From: Novosphingobium sp.
GTDB taxonomy: Bacteria > Pseudomonadota > Alphaproteobacteria > Sphingomonadales > Sphingomonadaceae
Reading direction: 5' to 3'
NCBI RefSeq assembly: GCF_024642085.1
Contig: NZ_JAHEBV010000009.1
Span: 1 to 64,000, forward strand
Length of the DNA stretch: 64,000 nucleotides
The position numbers and the translations under genes are program-made. Of this stretch, positions 55,094 through 64,000 are shown in pieces. Numbering within the stretch: position 1 is the first letter of the stretch; each line of letters opens with the position of its first letter. The notes below the pieces were generated by a model. That model had not been told where the DNA came from. It made no database searches and saw only the letters and a list, made by a program, of their open reading frames with translations.

Positions 55094-56032
55094 ATGAATG
55101 AAGTAATACAGCAAGAGCCAGACACCACGGTTCCCGCGCGTTCAATCCAAACGGGGTTGCGGCAAATCATTGCCTTTCCGCTGACACTGATGATGCTGTC
55201 TTTCGCGTGGATTGTGCTGATCGCCAGCGGAACCAGCCTGATTATCCAGCGTATCCTGCCGGGTACCAACACCCCCCTGAAAGCGCTGGGGGCGGTGTTC
55301 GTCGCCGTTTGCGTGGTAATAGGGTACAAGGCGTTCAAGCGCTGGGTTGAACGGGGTCCGGATACCGAATTGCCGCTAAAGGGACTTCTTCCGGAACTGG
55401 GTGCCGGGCTGGCCATCGGCGCGCTATTGTTTTCGTTCATGACGGGGGTAGTCGCACTATTAGGTGGGTTCGAAGTGCTGGGTTTGCGGGGCGCAGGACA
55501 AATCTGGTCAATGCTGGCGCTCGCGGTAATCAGCGGCACAATCGAGGAGACGCTATTTCGCGGGATCCTGTTCCGCCACCTGGAAACCATGCTGGGTTCG
55601 TGGTCGGCGCTGGCGCTGACTTCTGCCTTGTTCGGAGCCGGGCACATTTTTAACCCTGATGCAACGTGGTTCGCCGCCTTTGCCATTGCGGTCGAAGCAG
55701 GCATCCTGCTGGGTGCGGCCTATATGCTGACCCGGCGGCTGTGGCTGGCGATCGGCATCCACGCCGCCTGGAACTTCACGCAAGGTTGGGTCTTTTCCGT
55801 GCCCGTGTCCGGCGGGGACGCACCGCTGGGCCTGCTGATAACCCGCCGGATCGGGCCGGACTGGCTTACCGGCGGCGATTTCGGGCTGGAAGCCAGCGCG
55901 GTGGCAATGGTTGTCGCGACGCTGGCCGGCGTCGTCATGCTGGTCCGGGTGGTCAAGCGCGGCGGCACGCGCCCGCCGATGTGGATTAAGCGCGTTGTGC
56001 CGCCGACAGAAACGCCGGTCCGCCTAGCTTAG
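55094..56032 (+). CDS. CPBP family intramembrane metalloprotease
   Basis: EETLFRGILFRHLE and downstream His motifs. Confidence 0.88.
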   Translation: MNEVIQQEPDTTVPARSIQTGLRQIIAFPLTLMMLSFAWIVLIASGTSLIIQRILPGTNTPLKALGAVFVAVCVVIGYKAFKRWVERGPDTELPLKGLLPELGAGLAIGALLFSFMTGVVALLGGFEVLGLRGAGQIWSMLALAVISGTIEETLFRGILFRHLETMLGSWSALALTSALFGAGHIFNPDATWFAAFAIAVEAGILLGAAYMLTRRLWLAIGIHAAWNFTQGWVFSVPVSGGDAPLGLLITRRIGPDWLTGGDFGLEASAVAMVVATLAGVVMLVRVVKRGGTRPPMWIKRVVPPTETPVRLA

Positions 56033-56656
56033 CATCGGAGCCATGCCGGGTTCAGCCTTGGCCATGGCGGCCTGGTAGGCCGGACGCTGACCGATCCGTT
56101 GCAAGTAGGCTGCAATGTTGGGGAAGGGTTCCAGGCTCATCCCGTTGAACGCGCGCGATGTGGTCAGGCTAAAGCCCATCATTATGTCAGCAAGTGTCAG
56201 GTTGCGCCCGCCGAAATAGTGCGCCTCACCCAGCCGCGCCTCGGCCAGCTGCCAGCCCTTGGCGCCGCGATCGGCGACGAACGGCGGCATTTCCGCAGCC
56301 CCTGCGGCCTGCGCGGCCAATGCCATCATGCCGTTGGTCATGAACGTTGCGTTGGAGAAGTGGAACCAGAACAAATGCCCGGCAAAGTCCGCATCGTCCG
56401 GCCCGGGTGACAGGCGCGAGCCGCCGTATTTGCGGTCAATATACTCGCAAATCGCCCCGCTCTCGCCCAGTACCATGCCGTCATCCTCGATCACCGGAGC
56501 GATCCCCATTGGGTGGAGGGCCTTGTATTCATCGGGCGCCATCCGATTATCCTCGCGGCGGTTATAGAGCGTCAGTGCGTAAGTCAGCCCAAGCTCCTCG
56601 CACAGCCAGACGATCCGTTCGGATTGGGAAATGCGCAGGTGGTGGACGGTCAGCAT
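56024..56656 (-). CDS. Glutathione S-transferase family protein
   Basis: N-terminal thioredoxin-like fold, LGESGAICEYID. Confidence 0.9.
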   Translation of the reverse strand: MLTVHHLRISQSERIVWLCEELGLTYALTLYNRREDNRMAPDEYKALHPMGIAPVIEDDGMVLGESGAICEYIDRKYGGSRLSPGPDDADFAGHLFWFHFSNATFMTNGMMALAAQAAGAAEMPPFVADRGAKGWQLAEARLGEAHYFGGRNLTLADIMMGFSLTTSRAFNGMSLEPFPNIAAYLQRIGQRPAYQAAMAKAEPGMAPMLS

Positions 56657-56689
56657 CGGAGTGTCTCCTTGATCGAATGGTCAGCCCTA

Positions 56690-58855
56690 TCAGACGAAAC
56701 TGTAAGGGTCGATGTCGACTGCGACGCGCACGCCGGGCGGGAAGTTCAGCCCGCCCAGCCAGTCCCGGATCACATACTGGACCTGGGCACTGCGCCGCGC
56801 GTTGATGAGCAGGCGGTAGCGGTAGCGCCCCCGCAGTTGTGCCATGGGGGCTGGGGCCGGGCCAAGCACCATGACGTCGGGCAGGTTGGGCCGCGCGCCG
56901 CCGATCGCGCGGGCCGCTTCGCGCGCTTCGGCCTCGTCCTCGCTCGATACGATGATCGCGGCCCAGCGCCCGAACGGCGGTGCGCCGGCATCGCGGCGCG
57001 CCTCTGCTTCGGCGGCATAAAAGGCATCGCGGTCACCAGCAGCCAGCGCGGCGATCACGGCTGCTTCGGGATGGCGGGTCTGGATAAGGACGGTGCCGGG
57101 CTTTTCCCCGCGCCCGGCGCGACCGGCAACCTGGGCAATCTGTTGATAGGTCCGCTCGCCCGCGCGCAGGTCGCCGCCTTCCAACCCCATGTCGGCATCG
57201 ACCACGCCGACCAGCGTCAGTTCGGGAAAGTGATAGCCTTTGGTCACCAGCTGGGTGCCAATGATCACGTCGATCGCTTTGCCTTCAGCCGCTGCGACGA
57301 AGGTGCCGATCTTTTCCGGACTGTTCAGCGTATCGGAAGTGACCAGTGCGATCCGAGCATCAGGCAGCACCTGTGCCACCTCGTCAGCGATCCGCTCAAC
57401 CCCGGGACCGCAGGCGACCAGGCATTCGGGGGTGTGGCATTCAGGGCATTCGCCCGGAACCGGGGTTTCGTGCCCGCAGTGGTGACAGGCCAGCCGCCGC
57501 GACAGACGGTGCTCGACCAGCCAGGCGCTGCAATTGGGGCACTGGAAACGGTAGCCGCAGTGACGGCAAAGCGTCAGCGGGGCATAACCGCGGCGGTTGA
57601 GAAACAACAGCGACTGTTCGCCGCGCGCCAGCCTGTCCTGCATTTCGTCAATTAGCCTGGGCGCGAGCCATTGGCCGCGTTGCGGTGGCTGTTCGCGAAG
57701 GTCGAGTATCTCAATCGCGGGCAGTTCTGCCCCGCCGAAACGGGCGGGTAAGTCAATTTTCTCATAGACCCCGGCCTCGGCGAGCTGGAGCGATTCCAGC
57801 GCCGGCGTCGCGCTGGCCAGAATTACCGGGATGCGTTCAAACCTGGCGCGGATCACAGCGACGTCGCGGGCGTTATAGCGCACCCCGTCGTCCTGCTTGA
57901 ACGATACCTCGTGCGCTTCATCCACCACGATCAGACCCAGCCAGGCAAAGGGCATGAACAGGGCCGAACGCGCGCCGACCACGACCTGAGCATGGCCCGA
58001 AACGATTGCCCGCCAGGCGCGCCGCCGTTCGCTTTGCTTGAGGCTGGAATGCCACAGAACAGGCGGCACCCCGAAGCGCGCTTCAAAGCGGCGCAAAAAG
58101 TTTTCGGTCAGCGCGATTTCGGGCAGCAGCACCAGCACCTGTCGCCCCAACCGGATCGCTTCGGCGACCGCTTCGAAATAGCATTCGGTCTTGCCCGATC
58201 CGGTTACCCCATCGAGCAGGAACGGCGTGAACCCCTCGGCCGTAATCGCGCTGACAAACCGGTCGGCAACAGCCTGTTGATCAGCCGACAGATCGGGCGC
58301 GGCGTGAAGCGGGTTGGCGCGGGGGTAGGGGCGGTCCAAATCGACTGTCACAGGGTCCAGCAGCCCGGCCCCGACCATCCCGCGCAGCACGCCTTCGGAT
58401 ACGCTGGCCAGTTCCGCCAGTTCGCGGATACTGGCCTGTTCGCCGTGCAGCGCATCCATGGCGGCGGCGCGCTGCGGAGTCAGACGCTTGGGCTCCAGCC
58501 CCGACAGGCGGTATTCGGTCGTGGTCCCGCCGCCGCGCAGCGCCGCCATGGACCCCAGTGCCATCCGGGCCACCGCGTTCATGGGCGCGCAGTAATAATC
58601 CGCGGTCCATTCGATCAGCCTCCGCAAGGGGGCAGGAAAGGGCGGAACCGGCAGTACTTCCAGGATCGGCCGCAGCCTGGCATCGGGAACATCCGCCCCC
58701 GGCAACCGTTCTGTTTCCCAGACGATTCCAAGAACCTGGCGCGGTCCCAGCGGCGCCAAGACGACCGAACCGATATCCGTCGCCATTCCATCCGGAAGGC
58801 GATAGTCAAGCACATTGAGTACGGGATTGAAGATAAGGAGTCGGACGCGGGTCAT
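56690..58855 (-). CDS. priA: Primosomal protein N' (PriA helicase)
   Basis: DGVTGSGKTECYFE, DEAH box, paired-Cys zinc region. Confidence 0.95.
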   Translation of the reverse strand: MTRVRLLIFNPVLNVLDYRLPDGMATDIGSVVLAPLGPRQVLGIVWETERLPGADVPDARLRPILEVLPVPPFPAPLRRLIEWTADYYCAPMNAVARMALGSMAALRGGGTTTEYRLSGLEPKRLTPQRAAAMDALHGEQASIRELAELASVSEGVLRGMVGAGLLDPVTVDLDRPYPRANPLHAAPDLSADQQAVADRFVSAITAEGFTPFLLDGVTGSGKTECYFEAVAEAIRLGRQVLVLLPEIALTENFLRRFEARFGVPPVLWHSSLKQSERRRAWRAIVSGHAQVVVGARSALFMPFAWLGLIVVDEAHEVSFKQDDGVRYNARDVAVIRARFERIPVILASATPALESLQLAEAGVYEKIDLPARFGGAELPAIEILDLREQPPQRGQWLAPRLIDEMQDRLARGEQSLLFLNRRGYAPLTLCRHCGYRFQCPNCSAWLVEHRLSRRLACHHCGHETPVPGECPECHTPECLVACGPGVERIADEVAQVLPDARIALVTSDTLNSPEKIGTFVAAAEGKAIDVIIGTQLVTKGYHFPELTLVGVVDADMGLEGGDLRAGERTYQQIAQVAGRAGRGEKPGTVLIQTRHPEAAVIAALAAGDRDAFYAAEAEARRDAGAPPFGRWAAIIVSSEDEAEAREAARAIGGARPNLPDVMVLGPAPAPMAQLRGRYRYRLLINARRSAQVQYVIRDWLGGLNFPPGVRVAVDIDPYSFV

Positions 58856-58937
58856 GGGTCAAGCCTCTATGCAGCGTTGCAGGCTCCATCGTCACCCCCG
58901 GACAGAGAAACTTTCGGAAGAAAAGGATCAGGGGAAA

Positions 58938-59621
58938 ATGGAAACACCATCAAATGCGGCCGTTGCCCGTCGCGGCTTTATCCTGGGTATCGGCGCAACC
59001 GGGGCGTTAGCCGTAAGCGGGTGCGCCAGTCTTGGCGGATTTTCGATGACCGAGGCGCTGAAGCGGCTCCTTACCCTGTCGTCGCAGAACGCCTTTGCCA
59101 AGCTGACGGCCCCCGGCGGGTTCTGGGACAGCGAAGTGGCGCGCTTTGCCACACCGGACCTGTTCAGCGGCGCGGGCGGACTGCTTGGCTCACTCCTGAC
59201 CTCTGGCCTGTTCCGCAACCAGTTGCAGCGTCAGCTCAACATTGTTGCTGAAAAGGGCGCGGAAAAGGCTGCGCCGGTCGTGCTCAGCGCCGTGCGCAAC
59301 ATTTCGATTCCCGATGCGCTGGGCGTGATCCGCGGCGGGCCCACGGCGGCTTCGTCATGGCTGCGCGGGCAGATGGGATCCGCTTTGATCAATGCGATGG
59401 TACCTGGCCTGTCCGATGCGATCCGGGTCAGCGGCGATCCGATCCTGGGCAAGGCCATTTCGGCGTTGTCGGGCGTTGATATCGGATCGGTCGCACAGTC
59501 GGTGGCGACCCGCGCGGACAATTCGATCTGGTACCAGATCGGGGCAGAAGAAAGCGCCATCCGCGCCAACCCGGCCAGCACCAACGATCCGCTGCTGATT
59601 GGCGCGCTCAAGATCCTGTAG
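58938..59621 (+). CDS. DUF4197 domain protein, putative Tat-exported lipoprotein
   Basis: VARRGFILGIGATGALAVSGC twin-Arg plus lipobox; DUF4197-like body. Confidence 0.85.
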   Translation: METPSNAAVARRGFILGIGATGALAVSGCASLGGFSMTEALKRLLTLSSQNAFAKLTAPGGFWDSEVARFATPDLFSGAGGLLGSLLTSGLFRNQLQRQLNIVAEKGAEKAAPVVLSAVRNISIPDALGVIRGGPTAASSWLRGQMGSALINAMVPGLSDAIRVSGDPILGKAISALSGVDIGSVAQSVATRADNSIWYQIGAEESAIRANPASTNDPLLIGALKIL

Positions 59622-59717
59622 TTCCAGGACTGCGGTAAATCGGCGGGCACGGGGCTTTGTCCCGCGCTCGTTTGCTGTCTATAGCGGCCAGTGACTCGCC
59701 TTCAGGAGCGCACCGCC

Positions 59718-60368
59718 GTGAAATTCTTTGCCGACACCGCCGAAATTGCCGACATCAAGGAACTGGCCGCTACCGGCCTGCTTGACGGCGTCACCACCAA
59801 CCCCAGCCTGATCATGAAATCGGGACGTGATTTCATCGAAGTTACCAAGGAAATCTGCGGGATCGTCGATGGGCCGGTCAGCGCGGAAGTGGTCGCGCTG
59901 GATCACGAAGGCATGATGAAAGAGGCTGAAAAGCTGCGCAAGATCGCCGACAACGTCTGCATCAAAGTGCCACTGACGCTGGACGGACTCAAAACGTGTA
60001 AAGCGCTGACCAGCGATGGCAGCATGGTCAACGTCACGCTGTGTTTTTCCGCCAACCAGGCCCTGCTGGCAGCCAAGGCCGGGGCAACGTTTGTATCGCC
60101 CTTCGTCGGCCGTCACGATGATAACGGTTTTGACGGAATGGAACTGATCAGTGACATCCGCCTGATCTATGACAACTACGCCTTCGATACCGAAATCCTG
60201 GTCGCTTCAGTCCGTCACGGCATTCACGTGTTGCAAGCGGCCAAGATTGGCGCCGATGTGATGACCGCGCCGCCTGCCGTGATCAAGGGTCTGGTCAAGC
60301 ACGTATTGACCGACAAGGGCATCGAAGGTTTCCTGGCTGATTGGGCCAAGACCGGGCAGACGATCTAG
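59718..60368 (+). CDS. tal: Transaldolase (fructose-6-phosphate aldolase-like)
   Basis: [27 protein letters not shown] start. Confidence 0.93.
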   Translation: MKFFADTAEIADIKELAATGLLDGVTTNPSLIMKSGRDFIEVTKEICGIVDGPVSAEVVALDHEGMMKEAEKLRKIADNVCIKVPLTLDGLKTCKALTSDGSMVNVTLCFSANQALLAAKAGATFVSPFVGRHDDNGFDGMELISDIRLIYDNYAFDTEILVASVRHGIHVLQAAKIGADVMTAPPAVIKGLVKHVLTDKGIEGFLADWAKTGQTI

Positions 60369-60382
60369 AGCCGCTTGCCGAA

Positions 60383-62203
60383 ATGTCCGACGAATCCCCA
60401 CTTGACCGTTTTAAGTCAGTGCTGGCCGGCACCGCGCGGGCAATCGCGCACGAGCCTGAGGTGGAGATTGCGTGGACCGCCGACAACCCAGTTGCCAACG
60501 GCAAGAACCTGCGTGTTCCCATGCCGGGGCGCAATCTGCCGCGCGAACAGGCCATGGAAGCGCGCGGCTTTGCCGATAGCTTCGCGCTGAAACTGCGCCA
60601 TCACGATGAAAGCCTGCATGGCCGCAATGCGCCGGGTGAGCCGATGGCCCGTGCCGCCTTCGATGCAGTCGAACTGGTGCGGTACGAAGCGCTGGGCGCG
60701 CGCGCTTATCCGGGAATGCGCAGCAACCTGGACGCCGCGCAGCTTGTCCGTACCCAGGGCGATCCGATCGCCCGGGCCAGCCGGTCGGACGAAGTGCCGC
60801 TACCCGCCGCGCTTGCCCTGATGCTGCGCGAACATCTGACGGGTCAGGCCGTGCCTGACGCGGCAGCACCCGGCGTGGCACTGGTGCGCCAGTGGATCGA
60901 GGGCAAGGCCAAGGCCGATTTCGATGCTTTGTCGCAAAATCTCGATGATCAGCAGGCGTTCCAGAAGCTGTCGCTCGACATGCTCCAGCACCTGGAACTG
61001 ACCCGCCCCGACCAGCTTGAGCCCGACACCGACGAAGGCGATAATGATGACGCCGAAGACGATGGCGAGGACCAGCCAGACGACAGCGAAGGATCGCAGG
61101 AAGACAACCCCGCCGATGCCGCCGCCGAACCCAGTGAAGGCGATGAGGACGGCGACAGCGAAAGCGAACGCCAGACCGAGGATGACAGCGCCGAGGCCGA
61201 AGAAGGCGAAGAGGGCGAAGACGGCATGTTGCCGGTTCGGCCAAACCGTCCGTGGACCGATATTCCCGCCAACTTTGACTACAAGGCTTTCACCCAAAGC
61301 TTTGACGAGGTTATCGCCGCGCCCGAGTTGTGCGACGAAGAAGAACTGACCCGCTTGCGCGCCTATCTGGACGCACAGTTGAAAGGCCTCCAGGGCGTTG
61401 TGACCAAGCTGGCCAACCGGCTGCAGCGGCGCCTGATGGCCCAGCAGAACCGCAGTTGGGATTTCGATCAGGACGAAGGGCTGCTCGATGCGGCGCGGCT
61501 GGCGCGCGTAGTAATCTCTCCCGGCCAGTCGCTGTCCTACAAGGTTGAGCGCGATATCGAGTTCAAGGACACCATCGTCACTCTGCTGATCGACAATTCA
61601 GGGTCGATGCGTGGGCGGCCAATTTCCATCGCTGCGATCAGCGCCGATGTGATGGCCCGCACTCTGGAACGCTGCGGGGTCAAGACCGAGATCCTGGGCT
61701 TTACCACCCGCGCCTGGAAAGGCGGCCAAAGCCGCGAGGCCTGGCTGGCCGGCGGCAAGCCGGCTTTGCCCGGCCGCCTCAACGATCTGCGCCACATCGT
61801 CTACAAAAAGGCGGACGAGCCGTATCGCCATGCCCGCAAGAACCTGGGCCTGATGATGCGCGAAGGCTTGCTGAAGGAAAACATCGACGGCGAAGCACTG
61901 CTGTGGGCCCATACCCGGATGCTCGCCCGGCCCGAAGACCGGCGCATCCTGATGGTAATCAGCGACGGCGCCCCGGTCGATGACAGTACTCTTAGCGTCA
62001 ACAACGCAGGCTATCTTGAACAACACTTGCGCAAGGTGATTGACTGGATCGAAAAGCAGAGCCCGGTGCAACTTGTAGCGATCGGCATAGGGCATGATGT
62101 GACGCGGTATTATCGCCGCGCGGTGACGATCATGGATGTCGAACAGCTGGGCGGCACGATGATTGAACAGCTGGCCAGCCTGTTCGAAGACGAGCGCACT
62201 TGA
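60383..62203 (+). CDS. cobT: Cobaltochelatase CobT-like protein with VWA domain
   Basis: CobT architecture: acidic linker, [24 protein letters not shown]. Confidence 0.9.
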   Translation: MSDESPLDRFKSVLAGTARAIAHEPEVEIAWTADNPVANGKNLRVPMPGRNLPREQAMEARGFADSFALKLRHHDESLHGRNAPGEPMARAAFDAVELVRYEALGARAYPGMRSNLDAAQLVRTQGDPIARASRSDEVPLPAALALMLREHLTGQAVPDAAAPGVALVRQWIEGKAKADFDALSQNLDDQQAFQKLSLDMLQHLELTRPDQLEPDTDEGDNDDAEDDGEDQPDDSEGSQEDNPADAAAEPSEGDEDGDSESERQTEDDSAEAEEGEEGEDGMLPVRPNRPWTDIPANFDYKAFTQSFDEVIAAPELCDEEELTRLRAYLDAQLKGLQGVVTKLANRLQRRLMAQQNRSWDFDQDEGLLDAARLARVVISPGQSLSYKVERDIEFKDTIVTLLIDNSGSMRGRPISIAAISADVMARTLERCGVKTEILGFTTRAWKGGQSREAWLAGGKPALPGRLNDLRHIVYKKADEPYRHARKNLGLMMREGLLKENIDGEALLWAHTRMLARPEDRRILMVISDGAPVDDSTLSVNNAGYLEQHLRKVIDWIEKQSPVQLVAIGIGHDVTRYYRRAVTIMDVEQLGGTMIEQLASLFEDERT

Positions 62204-62208
62204 CCGCA

Positions 62209-62232
62209 GCGTTTAATCGCACGATTAAACGC
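62209..62232. promoter_or_regulatory. Perfect inverted repeat, candidate operator (MarR-like)
   Basis: GCGTTTAATCG-CA-CGATTAAACGC ends 2 nt before ATG at 62235. Confidence 0.75.
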
Positions 62233-62234
62233 CC

Positions 62235-62903
62235 ATGACCACGTTATCCGTTTCCGAGGCCGTCGCCTCCCGCCGCTCGATCCGCGCTTTCACGGATCAG
62301 GCCGTCCCGCTTCAGACGCTGCGCAGTGTGCTGGACAAGGCGCGGATGGCACCGTCGGGCTGCAATTTTCAGCCGTGGGAGGCCACCGTGCTGACCGGCG
62401 AACCGCTCAAGGCGCTGCAGACGCGTTTGCTGGCCACGCCGCCCGACAATCCGCAGGAATATGACTTTTCTGCTCCCGGCAGTTTGCCGCATTACCGCCA
62501 GCGGCTGATCGATGTCGGCGCGGCAATGTACACGGCAAAGGGCATTGCGCGCGAAGACAAGGCCGCCCGCGACGATTTCAGCCGCCGCAACCTGATCTCG
62601 TTTGATGCGCCGGTTTTGCTTTTGTGCCATTTTCCCAAGTTAATGAAAGAACCACAGTGGAGCGACGTGGGCATGTGGCTGCAGACCATCATGCTGCTGC
62701 TGCGCGAAGAAGGGCTGGACAGCTGCCCGCAGGAGGTCATGGGCATGTACGGGCGGACCATCAAGGACCAGCTTGGCCTTGGCGAGGACATCATGCTGTT
62801 CTGCGGTCTGGCGATCGGTTGGCGTGACAACAGCGACCCGGTGAACACCTTTTTGCGCGACCGCGTGCCGCTGGACCAGCATGTGCGATTTGAAGGGTTC
62901 TGA
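62235..62903 (+). CDS. Nitroreductase family protein
   Basis: SRRSIRAFTDQAVP; MAPSGCNFQPW. Confidence 0.92.
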   Translation: MTTLSVSEAVASRRSIRAFTDQAVPLQTLRSVLDKARMAPSGCNFQPWEATVLTGEPLKALQTRLLATPPDNPQEYDFSAPGSLPHYRQRLIDVGAAMYTAKGIAREDKAARDDFSRRNLISFDAPVLLLCHFPKLMKEPQWSDVGMWLQTIMLLLREEGLDSCPQEVMGMYGRTIKDQLGLGEDIMLFCGLAIGWRDNSDPVNTFLRDRVPLDQHVRFEGF

Positions 62904-62941
62904 CCTTGTCCTGACCGGCGGTGCATCATATGGCCCGGGCC

Positions 62942-64000
62942 ATGACCGAACTGCGCCTGTTCAACAGCCTGACCCGCCAGCTTGAAACGTTCCAGCCCGT
63001 CCATCCGGGCGAGGCACGGGTCTACACCTGCGGGCCAACGGTTTATAACTATCCGCACATCGGCAACATGCGCGCCTACGTGTTTGCCGACGTGCTCGGC
63101 CGGACGCTGTGCTTCAAGGGTTACAGGCTTACCCACGTCATCAACATTACCGATGTCGGGCACCTGACCGACGATGCCGATGCCGGCGAAGACAAGATGG
63201 AAAAGATGGCGGCGGAAAAGGCGCAGTCGATCTGGGACATCGCGCGCCACTATACCGAAGCCTACTGGGCCGACATCAAGGCGCTGAATATCCGACAGCC
63301 GGCACAATGGACCATCGCCACCGACTACATCGACCAGATGATCCAGTTCGCCAGCGATATCGCGGACAAGCACTGCTATGAGCTGGCCAGCGGTCTCTAT
63401 TTCGACGTTTCGACCGTAGCCGATTATGGCCGCCTGGCCCGCGCGGTTACGGACGATGGCGAAGGGCGGATCGACGAGGTTGCGGGCAAGCGCAACGCGG
63501 CCGACTTTGCAATATGGCGCAAAACCCCGCCGGGCGAGACGCGGCAAATGGAATGGGACAGTCCGTGGGGCAGGGGCGCCCCTGGCTGGCACCTGGAATG
63601 CAGCGTGATGAGCGGCGCAGTGCTCGGCTTTCCTTTCGATATCCACACCGGCGGGATCGACCACCGCGAAATCCACCACCCAAACGAGATCGCGCAGAAC
63701 CAGGCGCATTGCTGCACCAACGGGTTGGACGTGGCAGCCAACAGCGGCGCCAACATATGGATGCACAACAACTTCCTGGTCGAACGCAGCGGCAAAATGT
63801 CGAAGTCGTCGGGCGAGTTCCTGCGGCTGCAGCTGCTGATCGACAAGGGCTATCACCCGCTCGCCTACCGGATGCTGTGCCTCCAGGCGCATTACCGCAG
63901 CGAGCTGGAGTTTTCCTGGGAAGGACTGGGCGCGGCTCTGACCCGGCTGAAGCGGCTGGTGATGGCGGTGACAAACCTGAGGGCCCAAGCCGATCCGGCC
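62942..64000 (+). CDS. cysS: Cysteinyl-tRNA synthetase, 3' truncated by window end
   Basis: YTCGPTVYNYPHIGNMRAYV, KMSKSSGEF; open to window edge. Confidence 0.95.
   Translation, partial: MTELRLFNSLTRQLETFQPVHPGEARVYTCGPTVYNYPHIGNMRAYVFADVLGRTLCFKGYRLTHVINITDVGHLTDDADAGEDKMEKMAAEKAQSIWDIARHYTEAYWADIKALNIRQPAQWTIATDYIDQMIQFASDIADKHCYELASGLYFDVSTVADYGRLARAVTDDGEGRIDEVAGKRNAADFAIWRKTPPGETRQMEWDSPWGRGAPGWHLECSVMSGAVLGFPFDIHTGGIDHREIHHPNEIAQNQAHCCTNGLDVAANSGANIWMHNNFLVERSGKMSKSSGEFLRLQLLIDKGYHPLAYRMLCLQAHYRSELEFSWEGLGAALTRLKRLVMAVTNLRAQADPA

Noticed and set aside
57911-59251. 446-aa plus-strand ORF antisense to priA
   Set aside because: Composition is typical of antisense shadow translation; priA on the other strand is unambiguous.
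60949-61272. Ser-rich minus-strand ORF ([16 protein letters not shown]...)
   Set aside because: Antisense of the acidic CobT linker; low complexity explains it.

Overview
This 64 kb window looks like ordinary, densely coded chromosome of an alphaproteobacterium, probably Sphingomonadales; that placement is inferred from gene content and protein flavour, with no 16S or database check. It carries about 70 protein genes. Recognisable blocks are: hprK-chvG-chvI divergent from pckA; parC; cca/nudix; rnhB-ccrM-folP; a split pntA1/pntA2/pntB transhydrogenase; a beta-helix protein plus diheme cytochrome pair; a tandem glycine riboswitch with gcvT-gcvH-gcvPA-gcvPB; a lone cpaF; atpHAGDC; a DUF1203-ada-PEP mutase-like run; priA; tal-cobT; and cysS, truncated at the window end. 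I saw no rRNA, tRNA, CRISPR array, prophage or transposase. The signals most worth a second look are: (1) seven GANTC sites in 134 bp plus a degenerate CtrA-like box upstream of the GANTC methyltransferase ccrM; (2) a perfect 11-2-11 inverted repeat just before the ATG of a nitroreductase; (3) an NtrC-type regulator with GAFPGA in place of GAFTGA; (4) a fasciclin lipoprotein gene and terminator splitting the transhydrogenase genes; (5) two small proteins sharing the same C-terminal D-x-[DN]-G-[DN]-G-N-P-L motif beside a DUF3597 gene; (6) a translationally coupled beta-helix/diheme cytochrome pair of unknown role; (7) a coupled DUF1203-Ada-PEP mutase module; (8) short genes absent from the ORF track (COX subunit IV-like, entericidin-like, and a 45-aa membrane peptide). 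I cannot claim any of these as a proven new system.
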